Positions 17,943 to 29,374 of a stretch of DNA of 64,000 nucleotides are shown one piece after another. The notes beneath the pieces were generated by a model that made no database searches, was not told the DNA's origin, and saw nothing but the letters and a program-made list of their open reading frames with translations. A program made the position numbers and the translations under genes. The first letter of the stretch is position 1; every line of letters starts with the position of its first letter. This stretch comes from Streptococcus mitis (GTDB taxonomy: Bacteria; Bacillota; Bacilli; Lactobacillales; Streptococcaceae). The stretch is from assembly GCF_001579045.1 (NCBI RefSeq), contig NZ_KQ970264.1, forward strand, positions 53,388 through 117,387, in the 5' to 3' direction.

Positions 17943-18614
17943 CTACTTAAAAAATGCTGTACCTATACGAACAAAGGTGGAACCGAATTGAATCGCTTCT
18001 TTATAATCACGACTCATTCCCATACTTAACTCGGTCATAGGCATATTTGGAATTTGTTTTTCTTGGATTTCTCTTTGTAAATCTTGAGTCGCCTTGAAAA
18101 TTTCTTTCAACTGCTCACTGCTAGCCTCAAAAGGTGCCATCGTCATCAAACCAACATATTCAATCTTATCTAGTCTGGCTAACTCTGGCAAGATTTCCAG
18201 CAGTTCCTCTCTCGAAAAACCATGTTTGCTTTCTTCTTTAGAAATATTTACTTGAAGGAAACACTTGATGACTCGGTCACTTCTTTTTTGTATTTCCTCT
18301 GCTAGCTTGACGGAATCCAAGGCATGGAAATAATCAACGTATTGAATGACATCTTTCACCTTACGTCTTTGCAAGGTACCAATCAAATGCCAAGTCACAT
18401 CTCGATCTTTTAAAGCTTCATATTTTTCCAGAAACTTATCGACACGATTTTCACCGATATGATGAACACCTAGCGGAAGCAAGGCTTCCGCTGTCGGTAC
18501 ATCTACATACTTGGTAACTGCAATAACAGAAACTGATCCACTCTCTCGATGAGCACTCAGACTAGCCTCTGCAACTTCTCGAAAAACAAGTTCTGTATTT
18601 TCTTTTACATTCAT
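17943..18614 (-). CDS. ylmE: YlmE, PLP homeostasis protein (YggS family)
   Basis: 223 residues, a single-domain PLP-binding barrel. The lysine in VIAVTKYVDV (about 34) carries PLP, and TELSMGMSRDYKEAI near 190 binds the phosphate. Family members balance the vitamin B6 and keto-acid pools; no racemase activity is known. It begins a few bases after the ftsZ stop without a clear ribosome site, so it is likely translated by coupling to ftsZ. Confidence 0.94.
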   Translation of the reverse strand: MNVKENTELVFREVAEASLSAHRESGSVSVIAVTKYVDVPTAEALLPLGVHHIGENRVDKFLEKYEALKDRDVTWHLIGTLQRRKVKDVIQYVDYFHALDSVKLAEEIQKRSDRVIKCFLQVNISKEESKHGFSREELLEILPELARLDKIEYVGLMTMAPFEASSEQLKEIFKATQDLQREIQEKQIPNMPMTELSMGMSRDYKEAIQFGSTFVRIGTAFFK

Positions 18615-18618
18615 TTAC

Positions 18619-19881
<1,263 letters not shown>

Positions 19882-19894
19882 TTATTTTTCCTCT

Positions 19895-21268
19895 TTATTC
19901 GTCAAACATGCTTCCGATCAAGCCACGGAAACGATCTGCTAATTTCGGTTTATTTTGTGAAGCCTGTTGGAAATCCGCCATTGGTTCTGTAGGCGCCACC
20001 GGCTCTACTTCTGGAGCAGGAGCTGGTTGAACAGGCGTTGATTGTACAAACTGAGCTGTTTTCTGAATCATTCCCCCAAAACTAATTGGTTGATGAGTCA
20101 GAGCAACTTCACCCTTGACTGCTCTTTGAGCCAAAAGATTGACTTCTGTCAATTGTCCAGCAAATTCTGATAAACTAATCACATGCGCAAAGGCTGGATT
20201 GCGAATACCAACTTGGTTTGGAACATAGAGTTTCACACGGACACCAAAGACTTCTTGAGCCAATTCCACCATACCTGGTAAAATAGCATTTCCACCGATC
20301 AAAACAATTCCACCAGGAAGATCCAATAAATGTCTTCTTTCTAGATCTTGTTTGATTTGTTCAAAGATATGCTTGATTCGTGCAGAAATAATCTCTGACA
20401 AGTAATCTTCTGTCACTTCAACAGGTTCTACTTCCCCAATAACCTCTACTTGGAAGGTTTCTTTACTTGCAAGAGGAGGATAAGCCTCTCCATAGTTCAA
20501 TTTCAAACCTTCAGCCAACTTCTGAGAAGTTTTCAAGACTTTAGAGATATCCTTAGTTACGTAATCTCCGCCTTCTTGGAGAATATTGGTGAACTGAAGT
20601 TCTTGGTTACGGATTGTAGCGACAGTCGTTTGACCTGCCCCCATATCAATCACTGTAGCACCAAATTCACGTTCACCTTCATTCAAAACTGATTGAACCA
20701 TTGCTAGTGGCGAAATGATAATATTTTCAACCTGAACACCTGCACGCTCAACCGTCTTACGCAAATTGTGCAAGATAGTACGAGGGCCTGTATAAAGCAA
20801 GCCACGCATTTCAAGGCGAACCCCCATCATGCCACGTGGGTCACGAATTCCTTGGAAACCATCCACAATAAATTCTTCAGGAATAAAGGTAATGACTTCA
20901 CGGTCAGGTGTCATACTCTTTGTCAAAGCTGATTTGACAACATTTTCAACATCTTGATCCGTAATTTCCTTGGTATCAGATGTTACTGGAATCATCCCCT
21001 GAGTTGGTTCTACCTGCAGAAGATTACCAGGCAAGCCGACATTCACTGATTTAATCGAAATACCTGCCTTTTCTTCCGCTTGGGAAATAGCTGATTTGAT
21101 AGCAGTTGCTGCTGCATCAATATCAACAATAATTCCATCCTTTACACCTTTACTTTTGGCATTACTCACGCCAATTACATTTAATTCACCATTTCTCTGC
21201 TCGGCTACAAGCACCTTGACAGAGCTTGTTCCAATATCTAGACCTGTAAAAAAGCCTTCTCTAGCCAT
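19895..21268 (-). CDS. ftsA: Cell division protein FtsA
   Basis: 457 residues of the actin/Hsp70 superfamily. ATP-binding blocks are visible: TGLDIGTSSVKV (about 8), VIDMGAGQTTVA (about 206) and GIVLIGGNAILPGM (about 325). A Pro/Glu-rich linker (about 395-430) leads to the C-terminal membrane-targeting helix KLADRFRGLIGSMFDE. It anchors FtsZ to the membrane. First gene of the division operon here, transcribed from an extended -10 promoter about 80 bp upstream. Confidence 0.98.
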   Translation of the reverse strand: MAREGFFTGLDIGTSSVKVLVAEQRNGELNVIGVSNAKSKGVKDGIIVDIDAAATAIKSAISQAEEKAGISIKSVNVGLPGNLLQVEPTQGMIPVTSDTKEITDQDVENVVKSALTKSMTPDREVITFIPEEFIVDGFQGIRDPRGMMGVRLEMRGLLYTGPRTILHNLRKTVERAGVQVENIIISPLAMVQSVLNEGEREFGATVIDMGAGQTTVATIRNQELQFTNILQEGGDYVTKDISKVLKTSQKLAEGLKLNYGEAYPPLASKETFQVEVIGEVEPVEVTEDYLSEIISARIKHIFEQIKQDLERRHLLDLPGGIVLIGGNAILPGMVELAQEVFGVRVKLYVPNQVGIRNPAFAHVISLSEFAGQLTEVNLLAQRAVKGEVALTHQPISFGGMIQKTAQFVQSTPVQPAPAPEVEPVAPTEPMADFQQASQNKPKLADRFRGLIGSMFDE

Positions 21269-21349
21269 TACATCGCATCCTCTCTATCTTCCAAGTTTCG
21301 CACTTCGTATTATTCCATAGCTAAACATAGGCATAGCTATTCACAGAAT

Positions 21350-21358
21350 ATTATAACA
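21350..21358 (-). promoter_or_regulatory. ftsA extended -10 promoter
   Basis: On the minus strand TGTTATAAT: a perfect -10 with the TGn extension. No good -35 lies 16-18 bp upstream. It is about 80 bp ahead of the ftsA start. Confidence 0.6.
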
Positions 21359-21471
21359 CAAAAAATCTAATTGTGCTTAGTTTTTTCCTAAATTTACTTG
21401 CTATTTTTTCACTTTTGCTCATCAACTTTTTTTATTTTCCAAACAAATTATAAAAAATCAGATTTATGAAA

Positions 21472-21497
21472 AAAGAAAGCTCATTTCTAAGCTTTCT
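21472..21497 (-). terminator. Terminator at the end of the YwaF-like gene
   Basis: On the minus strand AAGAAAGCT pairs with AGCTTTCTT, followed by TTTTTC. The stem includes the last codons and the stop. Confidence 0.8.
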
Positions 21498-22191
21498 TTG
21501 CAGTCATTTTTTCTGCTTCTTGTGCTAAAAATAGTTCCAAGATTTTCTTGGTCAAAGTAATGGCTGCCGACAAGGCCAGAGAAACGATTAAATAATTAGC
21601 TACTAAGCCATGGTCTCCAACCAATGGTGGTTTTGTCAGGAATCCGTAATCTCCACCTGTTACTAAATTGACCACAAAAATCAAGGCATTTAGTCCAAAG
21701 GTCATGAGAAAAATTCCCTTCACATCCAGTAATCGCGCATTATACTGTCTCAATAGATAAACTAGAGAGTTCCCCAAGAGTGCTAAATGCCCAAAGATAA
21801 AGGACAAAATCGCAATATGCGGGAAAGGATAGGCATCTGGCACTGGATAAACAAAGGCTGCTAATGTCCCAAATGTTCCTAGCAATGCAAAATACTGCCT
21901 ATATTTAGACTGACCAGGAAGCAAAAGCACCACAAACATAGCCATACGGCAATGGTAAAAGGGTAAGCTTTCTGACAGTGGCATATGATTGACCCAGTAC
22001 CAACCATAAAGGAGGATCAACTGAACCGCCTGCAAGATTTGGAAAAATCGTTGGCAAGCCTTCTTTTCACGATAGCGATAGGCTGTATAAAAGGTCAAGG
22101 CCAAGAGTGTAAATATACTGACATACCAATAAAGATCAAACTTGGGTGGCTCTGTTGCTTGGGTCGTAAAGAAAATATCCCATAAATTCAT
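21487..22191 (-). CDS. YwaF-like integral membrane protein (TIGR02206 type)
   Basis: 234 residues with about seven hydrophobic segments. The conserved LPFYHCRMAMF near 78 and GGDYGFLTKPP near 180 are hallmarks I associate with the TIGR02206/YwaF family of uncharacterised membrane proteins. Located between ftsA and murF with its own terminator. No enzymatic role can be assigned. The C-terminus is basic (AEKMTAKKA). Confidence 0.85.
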   Translation of the reverse strand: MNLWDIFFTTQATEPPKFDLYWYVSIFTLLALTFYTAYRYREKKACQRFFQILQAVQLILLYGWYWVNHMPLSESLPFYHCRMAMFVVLLLPGQSKYRQYFALLGTFGTLAAFVYPVPDAYPFPHIAILSFIFGHLALLGNSLVYLLRQYNARLLDVKGIFLMTFGLNALIFVVNLVTGGDYGFLTKPPLVGDHGLVANYLIVSLALSAAITLTKKILELFLAQEAEKMTAKKA

Positions 22192-22285
22192 CTAGTATTC
22201 CTCATGATTCAAAATTTTCCTGCATATTATTATACCATGCTATTTGTCAAAAATGGATTTAGAAATACGTAAATGTTTAACAAAA

Positions 22286-23659
22286 TCACTTGTCTTCATT
22301 TTCTAAACTTTCTACCAACTTGGCTAGGTTCATAGAGTTAGAGCCTTTGAGCAAGATTTGGTCATTAGCTCCTAGACTTTCCTTGACCTGCTTGACTAGG
22401 TTTTCAAATTGGTCTTGGTCTTCTGTTTTCTTGAAGTAGAAAACGTGGCCAATTGGGAACATTTGACTGGCAAGTTGGGCTAATTCAGCAATGTCTTCTC
22501 CATAGAAAATCACGGTATCCAGCACATCTGGCGAAAGGCTCAAAATCATCTGATTATGAAGCTGAATAGACTGGTTACCAAGTTCCTTCATATCCGCCAA
22601 CACTGCAATTTTCTTGCCACCTTCATTGGCTGGAATGGCAGAGAAAGTCTCTAAAATCAGCTTCATAGCAGTTGGATTGGCATTATACACATCTGATAGG
22701 ATATCTGCTCCATTGGTTGCTTTCTTCCACTCGGTACGGTTACGCGTCAATTCAAGATCTTGGAAGGCCTGACGAATCTGCTCCTCTGAAACTCCTTCTT
22801 GTAGGGCAACATAGGACGCAATCATAGCATTAGTGGCATTGTACTTACCAGTCACTGGCAAATCAAGGGATTGTTCCAAGAAATTAGCCTTAAAGGTCAG
22901 ACTATCCTTGCGCTCAACCAAATCGGTAACTTCCAGCTCTGCTCCTTGCCCAAAACGAACCACCTTTTTATCAGCTGGCAAGTAGTCCTCTACAATAGTG
23001 TCAGCCGGAGCTAAAAGCAAGGAACCAGATGCCATCCCGTCTGCAATTTGCATTTTTCCTTTAGCAATCTCTGAACGGTCTTTGAAAAAGGCCAAATGTG
23101 CTTCTCCAACCAAGGTCACGATGGCTGTTTTTGGACGAGCCAATTCTGACAAGAGATGAATATCTCCCAAGTGATCCTGTCCCATCTCCAAGACCAACTT
23201 TTCTGTTCCTTCAGGCATATGGAGAACTGTGTAAGGAAGACCAATCTCGTTATTATAGTTGCCTTGTGTTTTGTAGGTTTTGTAGGTTGTTGATAGCAAG
23301 TGCGCTAACATATCCTTGGTCGTCGTCTTACCATTTGAACCCGTAACTGCAAAGACATCAACAGCTGTTTTCTCAAGATAGTAGGCAGCTAGTTGTTGAA
23401 AGGCAGTCAACACATCATCAACTAGAATGTAGGGATGATTTGCAACTTCTTTCTCAGACAGGGTTACAGAAGCACCATTTTCAAAAGCTGTTTGGATAAA
23501 GTCATGACCATCACGCACACCTTTAAGGGGCACAAACAAGTCCCCTTCCTCAATCAAACGACTGTCAAACTCAGCCTTCTCTAACTGGGTATCCTCAAAA
23601 ATGCTGATATCATTTTTAGCTCCTACAACTTGAGCCACTTCATGGATTGTTAATTTCAT
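22286..23659 (-). CDS. murF: UDP-MurNAc-tripeptide:D-Ala-D-Ala ligase MurF
   Basis: 457 residues. The Mur ligase ATP site is VTGSNGKTTTKDM (about 105-117), with the central-domain block NNEIGLPYTVL near 140 and the C-terminal domain block DVYNANPTAMK near 321. It adds D-Ala-D-Ala to the UDP-MurNAc-tripeptide in the cytoplasm. It lies downstream of ddl, which makes its substrate dipeptide, with a long hairpin between them. Confidence 0.97.
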   Translation of the reverse strand: MKLTIHEVAQVVGAKNDISIFEDTQLEKAEFDSRLIEEGDLFVPLKGVRDGHDFIQTAFENGASVTLSEKEVANHPYILVDDVLTAFQQLAAYYLEKTAVDVFAVTGSNGKTTTKDMLAHLLSTTYKTYKTQGNYNNEIGLPYTVLHMPEGTEKLVLEMGQDHLGDIHLLSELARPKTAIVTLVGEAHLAFFKDRSEIAKGKMQIADGMASGSLLLAPADTIVEDYLPADKKVVRFGQGAELEVTDLVERKDSLTFKANFLEQSLDLPVTGKYNATNAMIASYVALQEGVSEEQIRQAFQDLELTRNRTEWKKATNGADILSDVYNANPTAMKLILETFSAIPANEGGKKIAVLADMKELGNQSIQLHNQMILSLSPDVLDTVIFYGEDIAELAQLASQMFPIGHVFYFKKTEDQDQFENLVKQVKESLGANDQILLKGSNSMNLAKLVESLENEDK

Positions 23660-23671
23660 TTCTACTCCTTT

Positions 23672-23732
23672 AAAAAGGGTTGAAGTCCGAGAACTCTGAT
23701 CACCTTACAGTGATGGTTCTGGCTTCTACCCT
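23672..23732 (-). terminator. Long hairpin between ddl and murF
   Basis: On the minus strand GGGTAGAAG pairs with CTTCAACCC, with inner stems including ATCAC/GTGAT, and TTTTT follows. It looks like an intrinsic terminator or attenuator that reduces read-through from ddl into murF. Confidence 0.6.
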
Positions 23733-23743
23733 CTCTTTCATTT

Positions 23744-24787
23744 CTATAGCAAATGCGCTTCGCGCTTGTCAAAACTTTCCTTGGCAAGGTCAACCAAACG
23801 CTCGATTAGTTCTGGATAGCTGATTCCCATATTGTCCCAAAGTAGTGGGTACATAGACCACTGGGTGAAACCTGGCATGGTATTAAGCTCGTTTAGGAAA
23901 ATCTCTCCCTTATCTGTATAGAAGAAATCACAACGAGATAGACCGAGCCCACCAATGGCACGGAAGGCTGTTTCTGCATTTTGGCGCATGACAGCTACTA
24001 CATCATCACTGATTTTAGCTGGGATATCCATAGTAATCTTGTTGTCAATATACTTGGCATCGTAGTCATAAAAGGCAACATCCTTGACTACTTCCCCTGG
24101 AAGGGTGCTTTTGACATCGTAGTTGCCCAGTAGACCAACCTCGATTTCACGAGCATTTACCCCTTGCTCTACCAAGACACGACTGTCATATCGGAAGGCA
24201 AGTTTCAAGGCTTGACGGAGTTCTTCTTGATTTTCAGATTTAGAAATACCGACACTAGAACCCATGTTTGACGGCTTAGTGAAGACTGGATAAGTCAATT
24301 TTTCTTCCACTTCAGCGATTTTAGCAGTCACATCATCCCCTTCAACGATAGCCACATAAGGAACTTGGGCAATACCAGCAGATTCTAACACACGCTTAGT
24401 CGTGATTTTGTCCATTGCAAGGCTAGATGACAAGATGTTGCAACCAACATAAGGCATTTTCAAAACTTCAAGGAATCCTTGAACAGAGCCATCTTCTCCC
24501 ATCGGACCGTGAAGAACTGGGAATACCACTGCTCCCTCTTCGTATATAGCACTTGGTACAACTTTCTTATCCCAATCAATGGTCGCATTGGTCATGAGAC
24601 GGTCCTCTTGACCTGGAGTCTGACTAAATTCCTGCGTTTTGATAAAGTCACCTGACTGACTGATAAAGAAAGTCTTAACTGTGAAACGGCCGTAATTGAC
24701 CGCACGCATGACACTTTCCGCTGAAAGGACAGAGACTTCGCGTTCCGCACTCCGTCCACCATATAAAAGAATAATCGTTTGTTTCAT
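23744..24787 (-). CDS. ddl: D-alanine--D-alanine ligase
   Basis: 347 residues, ATP-grasp family. [14 protein letters not shown] (about 10-23) is the N-terminal motif, [13 protein letters not shown] near 172 the ATP loop, and [18 protein letters not shown] near 305 holds the metal and D-Ala ligands. It makes D-Ala-D-Ala for MurF. It has its own promoter with a TGATATACT extended -10. In pneumococci ddl is close enough to pbp2b to be replaced with it during recombination. Confidence 0.97.
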   Translation of the reverse strand: MKQTIILLYGGRSAEREVSVLSAESVMRAVNYGRFTVKTFFISQSGDFIKTQEFSQTPGQEDRLMTNATIDWDKKVVPSAIYEEGAVVFPVLHGPMGEDGSVQGFLEVLKMPYVGCNILSSSLAMDKITTKRVLESAGIAQVPYVAIVEGDDVTAKIAEVEEKLTYPVFTKPSNMGSSVGISKSENQEELRQALKLAFRYDSRVLVEQGVNAREIEVGLLGNYDVKSTLPGEVVKDVAFYDYDAKYIDNKITMDIPAKISDDVVAVMRQNAETAFRAIGGLGLSRCDFFYTDKGEIFLNELNTMPGFTQWSMYPLLWDNMGISYPELIERLVDLAKESFDKREAHLL

Positions 24788-24884
24788 ATTATTTGTCCTA
24801 ATTCTACTAGAATACTCGCTCTTTAGTATATCATATTTGCTTGTTTTTTTAAAACTTGAACCTGATCCTACTCATCACACTATA

Positions 24885-24921
24885 CAAAAAGAGGCCGATA
24901 GGAACGATTTTCAGCCTCCTT
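24885..24921 (-). terminator. recR terminator
   Basis: On the minus strand GAGGCTGA pairs with TCGGCCTC (one G-U pair), followed by TTTTTG. Confidence 0.8.
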
Positions 24922-24962
24922 GATTTTTTATAAATGAATGGAGTTCGTAAATTTGTCTACAC

Positions 24963-25559
24963 TTACAACTCTGTTCGATTTTCAATAGCCCGTAAGAGGG
25001 TCACTTCGTCCGCATACTCGATATCTGCTCCCACAGCGAGACCTCGTGCCAGGCGAGTGACCTTGATACCAGCTGGCTTGAGTAAGCGGGAAAGATACAT
25101 GGAAGTCGCTTCCCCATCTGCTGTGGCATTGGTTGCTACGATTACTTCTGAAACCTCACTATCCATCAGACGAGTCATGAGGCTCTTGAGATTGATATCA
25201 TCTGGACTGATACCATTCATGGGAGAAATAAGACCATGTAAGACATGATAGAGCCCGTGGTATTCTTGAATGTTCTCCATGGCCGCCACATCCCTACTAT
25301 CCTCTAGCACCAAAATCGTTGTCTGGTCACGACTTGGATCGGTACAGATAGAGCAAGGATCGTCGTCTGTCAAACGTCCACAAATAGAACAGTAGGTCAA
25401 TTCTCTCTTAGCAGAAAGGAGATTTTTTGCAAATTCATTGACATCATCATCCGGCATTCCAATAGTATAAAAGGCTAGACGGGTTGCTGTCTTAATCCCA
25501 ATACCAGGAAGTTTGGAATAACTGTCAATCAACTTAGCAATAGGTGTTGGATAAAGCAT
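24963..25559 (-). CDS. recR: Recombination mediator RecR
   Basis: 198 residues. N-terminal helix-hairpin-helix ([14 protein letters not shown], about 16-29), a C4 zinc finger [16 protein letters not shown] (about 57-72), then a TOPRIM domain ([14 protein letters not shown], about 80; later [11 protein letters not shown]). With RecF/RecO it loads RecA on gapped DNA. It sits 10 nt after pbp2b with AGAAAGGA upstream, so the two are co-transcribed. Confidence 0.97.
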   Translation of the reverse strand: MLYPTPIAKLIDSYSKLPGIGIKTATRLAFYTIGMPDDDVNEFAKNLLSAKRELTYCSICGRLTDDDPCSICTDPSRDQTTILVLEDSRDVAAMENIQEYHGLYHVLHGLISPMNGISPDDINLKSLMTRLMDSEVSEVIVATNATADGEATSMYLSRLLKPAGIKVTRLARGLAVGADIEYADEVTLLRAIENRTEL

Positions 25560-25569
25560 ATGTTCCTTT

Positions 25570-27612
25570 CTAATTCATTGGATGGTGTTGGTTATATAAA
25601 TTGATAATGTCGCGAGCAATTGCTGGCCCAACATTTTTGGTTAAATTGGTATTATGAGGAAAGACTACTGCAACTGCAATTTGAGGATTTTCTGTTGGAG
25701 CATAGGCCACGGCATTGGTATTATTAGCTTCTTGACCACCAGCTACATAGCTTTCAGCTGTACCGGTCTTACCACTGATAGAAACAGTGGCGCCATCTGA
25801 AAACGCCCGTCCTGTCGTAAGGGGACTAGTTCCATGCGATACTTGGTAAAATCCTTGGTGCAAGATTGCCATATCTGATTCAGAAATATTGACCTTGTTG
25901 ATTTCCTTGGTATCTATTGCTTGGATTAATTCCCCAAGGCCACCCTTATCATTATTTCCATAAATACCTTCAACAATACGAGGAGCCACACGAACACCAT
26001 CATTTGCAATAGTTGCTACATACTGAGCCAACTGCATGGGCGTATAGTTATCAAACTGCCCAAAGGCATTGGTGATGTAATTAGCAAAGCTATACTCTTT
26101 GGGAACAAATCCAGTAGATTCATTTGGAAGGTCAATGCCTGTTGAGGCTCCAAGACCATATTCAGCAAATGTCGAACGAAGTTTTCCCATAGCTGTTTCC
26201 AAATTGCTGGTTCCAACAAACATATTTGGTTGATAGGTCTGGCCCATGATTCCAAGAGCGGTTTGAACCACGTAAGCATTAGATGAATACTCCAAGGCTT
26301 CCACAGCTGTAATAGGAAAAGATCCATATGCCAATTTATACCAAGAATAAATTGGAGCTGAACCTTGGAAAACAATAGGCTGATCTGTTAAGGTTTGGTT
26401 TCCTGATAAAACACCATTTTCCCAACCTGAGCTGATGGTAGCGGCCTTAACAACCGAACCTGGGATAAAGACATTGGTTACCGTTCCCAAGGAATCAGGA
26501 GTCAACTCTCCCGTTTTCAGGTCATGTTTGAGTCCTGACATAGACAAAACAGCACCTGTTTTGGGGTTAAGGGCGACTGCATACACACCCTCAGAATACT
26601 TGGCTCCACCATTTCCTAGCTCGGAATTGAAATAACTTTTCAGCAAAGCATCCACGCTATCTTGGAAGGCCAAATCAATGGTCAGTTTGATATTGTTTCC
26701 CTTACTACCTTCCTCAATTGTGTCCACGCTTTCCATATTGCCATATTTATCCAGATGGATTTCTTTTACCGAGCGTTTTCCTTGTAAGGTCTCTTCATAT
26801 TGCTTTTCCAAATAGGAGGTTCCAACACGGTCATTTAGAGAATAGCCCTTTTTAAGATAGGCTTCTGCTTCTTCCGCTGGGAGACCGGCTTTTTCACTGG
26901 ATACACTCCCTACTATAGAAGAAAGGGAAGTTTCCAAAATCTTTCGATCCCAAGAAGTAGAAATACTAATGCCAGGCATCTCCTTTGAAATAGAGGCAAT
27001 AACAGCCACCTGAGAATCATTTAGAGGATCTGTCGCAATGGTTCCTGTCGCAAAGTTTCCAACAGCATTTAACTGACTAAAAAGATAGATTTCTTTCTTT
27101 TCATCCTCTGTATAGTTTAGTTGACTTGTTGGGACACTATCGACCGCATTGTTATACAGTTCTGATTCGGATAGGCGATTGCCATCTGAATCCAAGCGTT
27201 TCTCACTTGGGAGAGCTTCCACTGTTTTTTTATAGATTTCAGGATCAGCCAAATAGTAATCAGCCAGCTGGCGTTCTGTCAAATTTGGCGAAGTGATGCT
27301 CACATATCCCAGTAACTGACTAGCGATTTCTTTTAGATCTTTAGCCGTCATTTTATTGCTACGCGTAAAGGAAACAACCTGCTTTAACGTATTTTCTACC
27401 AAAGGTTTGCCACTAGCATCATAAATCTCCCCACGAGCGGAACTGGTTGTAACCTTGGTCTGACTAGCTGAGGCTAGCTTTTTTTCGTAAAAATCCTTGT
27501 TCAGAACCTGCATATACAACAAACGACCAATAATAGTCAGAAAAAGTAAAATGACAATTGAAAACAATAAATTAAGCCGAATCGGAATCGAATGGCTATT
27601 AAATTTTCTCAT
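25570..27612 (-). CDS. pbp2b: Penicillin-binding protein 2B (transpeptidase)
   Basis: 680 residues, class B PBP. One membrane anchor (about 15-38), a dimerisation and linker region, then the transpeptidase domain with SVVK (active-site Ser about 386), SSN at 443-445 and KTG at 615-617. It cross-links peptidoglycan in peripheral growth. Start taken at MRKFNSHSI. The allele has Ala446 and Gly476; the susceptible reference, as I know it, has Thr446 and Glu476. Many other positions between 440 and 680 also differ, so it is either a mosaic resistance allele or the native allele of a commensal relative. Confidence 0.97.
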   Translation of the reverse strand: MRKFNSHSIPIRLNLLFSIVILLFLTIIGRLLYMQVLNKDFYEKKLASASQTKVTTSSARGEIYDASGKPLVENTLKQVVSFTRSNKMTAKDLKEIASQLLGYVSITSPNLTERQLADYYLADPEIYKKTVEALPSEKRLDSDGNRLSESELYNNAVDSVPTSQLNYTEDEKKEIYLFSQLNAVGNFATGTIATDPLNDSQVAVIASISKEMPGISISTSWDRKILETSLSSIVGSVSSEKAGLPAEEAEAYLKKGYSLNDRVGTSYLEKQYEETLQGKRSVKEIHLDKYGNMESVDTIEEGSKGNNIKLTIDLAFQDSVDALLKSYFNSELGNGGAKYSEGVYAVALNPKTGAVLSMSGLKHDLKTGELTPDSLGTVTNVFIPGSVVKAATISSGWENGVLSGNQTLTDQPIVFQGSAPIYSWYKLAYGSFPITAVEALEYSSNAYVVQTALGIMGQTYQPNMFVGTSNLETAMGKLRSTFAEYGLGASTGIDLPNESTGFVPKEYSFANYITNAFGQFDNYTPMQLAQYVATIANDGVRVAPRIVEGIYGNNDKGGLGELIQAIDTKEINKVNISESDMAILHQGFYQVSHGTSPLTTGRAFSDGATVSISGKTGTAESYVAGGQEANNTNAVAYAPTENPQIAVAVVFPHNTNLTKNVGPAIARDIINLYNQHHPMN

Positions 27613-27750
27613 ACAAATCAGTCTCATTTCTATTTAAAATCTTACTCTTAATTGTACCATAATTTGAGCAGAAAATTATGGAAAAGAAAGAAGCTTTTTT
27701 CGTTTTTAAGGTAAGATACGTTTTTATTTATTCATCCCTATATTATATGT

Positions 27751-27756
27751 TATAAT
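27751..27756 (+). promoter_or_regulatory. nanR extended -10
   Basis: TGTTATAAT: perfect -10 TATAAT at 27751-27756 with a TGn extension, about 60 bp ahead of the nanR start. No strong -35 was seen. Confidence 0.55.
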
Positions 27757-27818
27757 GAATGTAAAAGTTCAATAATCTAGTCTTTTTCCAACACGACTCA
27801 TTTAAAGGAGCCTTCCCT

Positions 27819-28670
27819 ATGGACAAACCAGATATCGCAACTGTCATTGATTCACATTTTGAAGAAATGACAGACCTAGAGCAAGAAATCGCTCGCTATT
27901 TTTTGCAAGCTGAAACGATTACAGATGATTTATCTTCCCAACAGGTCACTCAAAAATTACATATCTCTCAGGCTGCACTAACTCGCTTTGCTAAAAAGTG
28001 TGGCTTTACTGGCTATCGAGAATTCATTTTCCAATACCAACATCAGGCAGAAAATCAAGCCAACCAAGTCTCCAAGCACAGTCCACTGACCAAACGAGTC
28101 CTCAGAAGCTATAGCAATATGAGGGAACAAACACAAGACTTGATTGACGAAGTCCAACTAGAACGAATTGCCCAATTAATCGAAGATGCTGAGCGTGTCT
28201 ACTTCTTCGGAACAGGGAGTTCTGGCCTTGTCGCTCGTGAAATGAAATTGCGCTTCATGCGTCTGGGTGTGGTCTGCGAGGCCTTGACCGATCAAGACGG
28301 CTTTGCTTGGACAACCAGCATTATGGATGAAAATTGTCTCGTACTTGGTTTCTCACTTTCTGGCACAACTCCCTCTATTTTAGACAGTTTATTAGATGCC
28401 AAGGAGATGGGGGCAAAGACGGTACTCTTTTCAAGTGTTCCCAATAAAGATAGTCAGGTCTACACAGAGACTGTTCTTGTAGCCACCCACAGCCAGCCTT
28501 CCTATATCCAACGAATATCCGCTCAACTTCCTATGCTCTTCTTTATCGATTTGATTTATGCCTATTTTTTAGAAATCAATCGCGAAAGCAAGGAAAAAAT
28601 CTTTAATAGCTACTGGGAAAATAAGAAACTCAACGGCTATCGTAGACAAAAACGTGTCAGAAAATCCTAG
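27819..28670 (+). CDS. nanR: RpiR-family transcriptional regulator NanR
   Basis: 283 residues. N-terminal HTH_6 domain (about 1-78, with the helix-turn-helix around VTQKLHISQAALTRFAKKCG) and a C-terminal SIS sugar-phosphate-binding domain (about 125-255, VYFFGTGSSGLVAREMKLR). RpiR proteins read phosphosugars; here the neighbours make ManNAc-6-P and GlcNAc-6-P. In pneumococcus the regulator at this position controls the nan locus. Divergent in direction from the nan operons. AAAGGAG ribosome site. Confidence 0.92.
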   Translation: MDKPDIATVIDSHFEEMTDLEQEIARYFLQAETITDDLSSQQVTQKLHISQAALTRFAKKCGFTGYREFIFQYQHQAENQANQVSKHSPLTKRVLRSYSNMREQTQDLIDEVQLERIAQLIEDAERVYFFGTGSSGLVAREMKLRFMRLGVVCEALTDQDGFAWTTSIMDENCLVLGFSLSGTTPSILDSLLDAKEMGAKTVLFSSVPNKDSQVYTETVLVATHSQPSYIQRISAQLPMLFFIDLIYAYFLEINRESKEKIFNSYWENKKLNGYRRQKRVRKS

Positions 28671-28697
28671 TTTGGCTGAGCCAAACTAGGATTTTTA
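28661..28697 (+). terminator. nanR terminator (copy 1 of a repeated stem)
   Basis: A perfect 16-bp stem, AAAATCCTAGTTTGGC with GCCAAACTAGGATTTT, three-base loop and T run. It overlaps the nanR stop. Partial copies recur near 29444 and 30455. Confidence 0.9.
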
Positions 28698-28731
28698 TTC
28701 ATCACTAAACATACCTCTTCAAGATTATGAA

Positions 28732-29082
28732 TCAGTCGTATCTTGACTTAGTCTTAAATAATTTCATGTAATCACTTTTTGAAGGGAGTAAATAAGCAAG
28801 TCTGACGGTATCCTCAACAATTGTATATAATACGATGTAATCCTTACTCAAGGTCAATCCTCGCGTTTGGTAGCGAGGGTCTAATTTCTTACCAAATTTT
28901 TCATCGGCATCAAATCCAGCTTGGGGGAAAATTTCTAGATGATTAATATCTTTTCTGATACTCGCCACTTTTCGTCTCGCAGCCTCTACAGAACCGATTT
29001 CCTCCGCTATATACTGATATATTTTATCCAGACTATCAATCACTCTAGGAGAATACAAAATCCTATATTTTTTATAATCCAT
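28732..29082 (-). CDS. RelE/ParE-type toxin
   Basis: 116 residues with the RelE/ParE fold pattern: YRILYSPRVIDSLDKIYQYI (about 6-25), EAARRKVASIRKDI helix, LEIFPQAGFD, then RGLTLSKDYIVLYTIVEDTVRLAYL strands. Such toxins cleave mRNA at the ribosome or inhibit gyrase; the sequence alone does not decide. The start overlaps the antitoxin gene by 11 nt. It is not one of the pneumococcal RelBE or YefM-YoeB loci whose positions I remember. Confidence 0.88.
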   Translation of the reverse strand: MDYKKYRILYSPRVIDSLDKIYQYIAEEIGSVEAARRKVASIRKDINHLEIFPQAGFDADEKFGKKLDPRYQTRGLTLSKDYIVLYTIVEDTVRLAYLLPSKSDYMKLFKTKSRYD

Positions 29083-29359
29083 AGCATGTCACGACATCCT
29101 CATCTGTCAAGTAATTTCCAGCCTCAATCTTGGCATAACTTTCTTGAACTTCTGCTTGTAATTGCCTAAACAAATACTCCTTCTCTAATTCCTCTTCACT
29201 CAGTAAATCTACTTCATTTGTTACGACAACATTCTTTAAGAATAATCTAAGTGCCGATGAAAGAGAGAGATTTTGTTCTTTTAACACTTCCATGGCATCA
29301 TTTACCAATTCTCTATTAGCTTGGAAGGTCACAATTTTATTTGAATTCGCTATAGACAT
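29072..29359 (-). CDS. RelB/DinJ-type antitoxin
   Basis: 95 residues. N-terminal ribbon-helix-helix (NKIVTFQANRELVNDAMEVL, then SLSSALRLFLKNVV) for DNA binding. The acidic C-terminus (EEELEKEYLFRQLQAEVQESYAKIEAG) is the likely toxin-neutralising part. AAAGGA ribosome site. Upstream are two tandem 13-bp repeats (29375-29400), a plausible autoregulatory operator. First gene of the pair. Confidence 0.88.
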   Translation of the reverse strand: MSIANSNKIVTFQANRELVNDAMEVLKEQNLSLSSALRLFLKNVVVTNEVDLLSEEELEKEYLFRQLQAEVQESYAKIEAGNYLTDEDVVTCYGL

Positions 29360-29374
29360 TTTATATAATTCCTT

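Noticed and set aside
23672-23732. Riboswitch between ddl and murF
   Set aside because: It is a single long hairpin with a T tract and no conserved aptamer pattern; a terminator or attenuator explains it.
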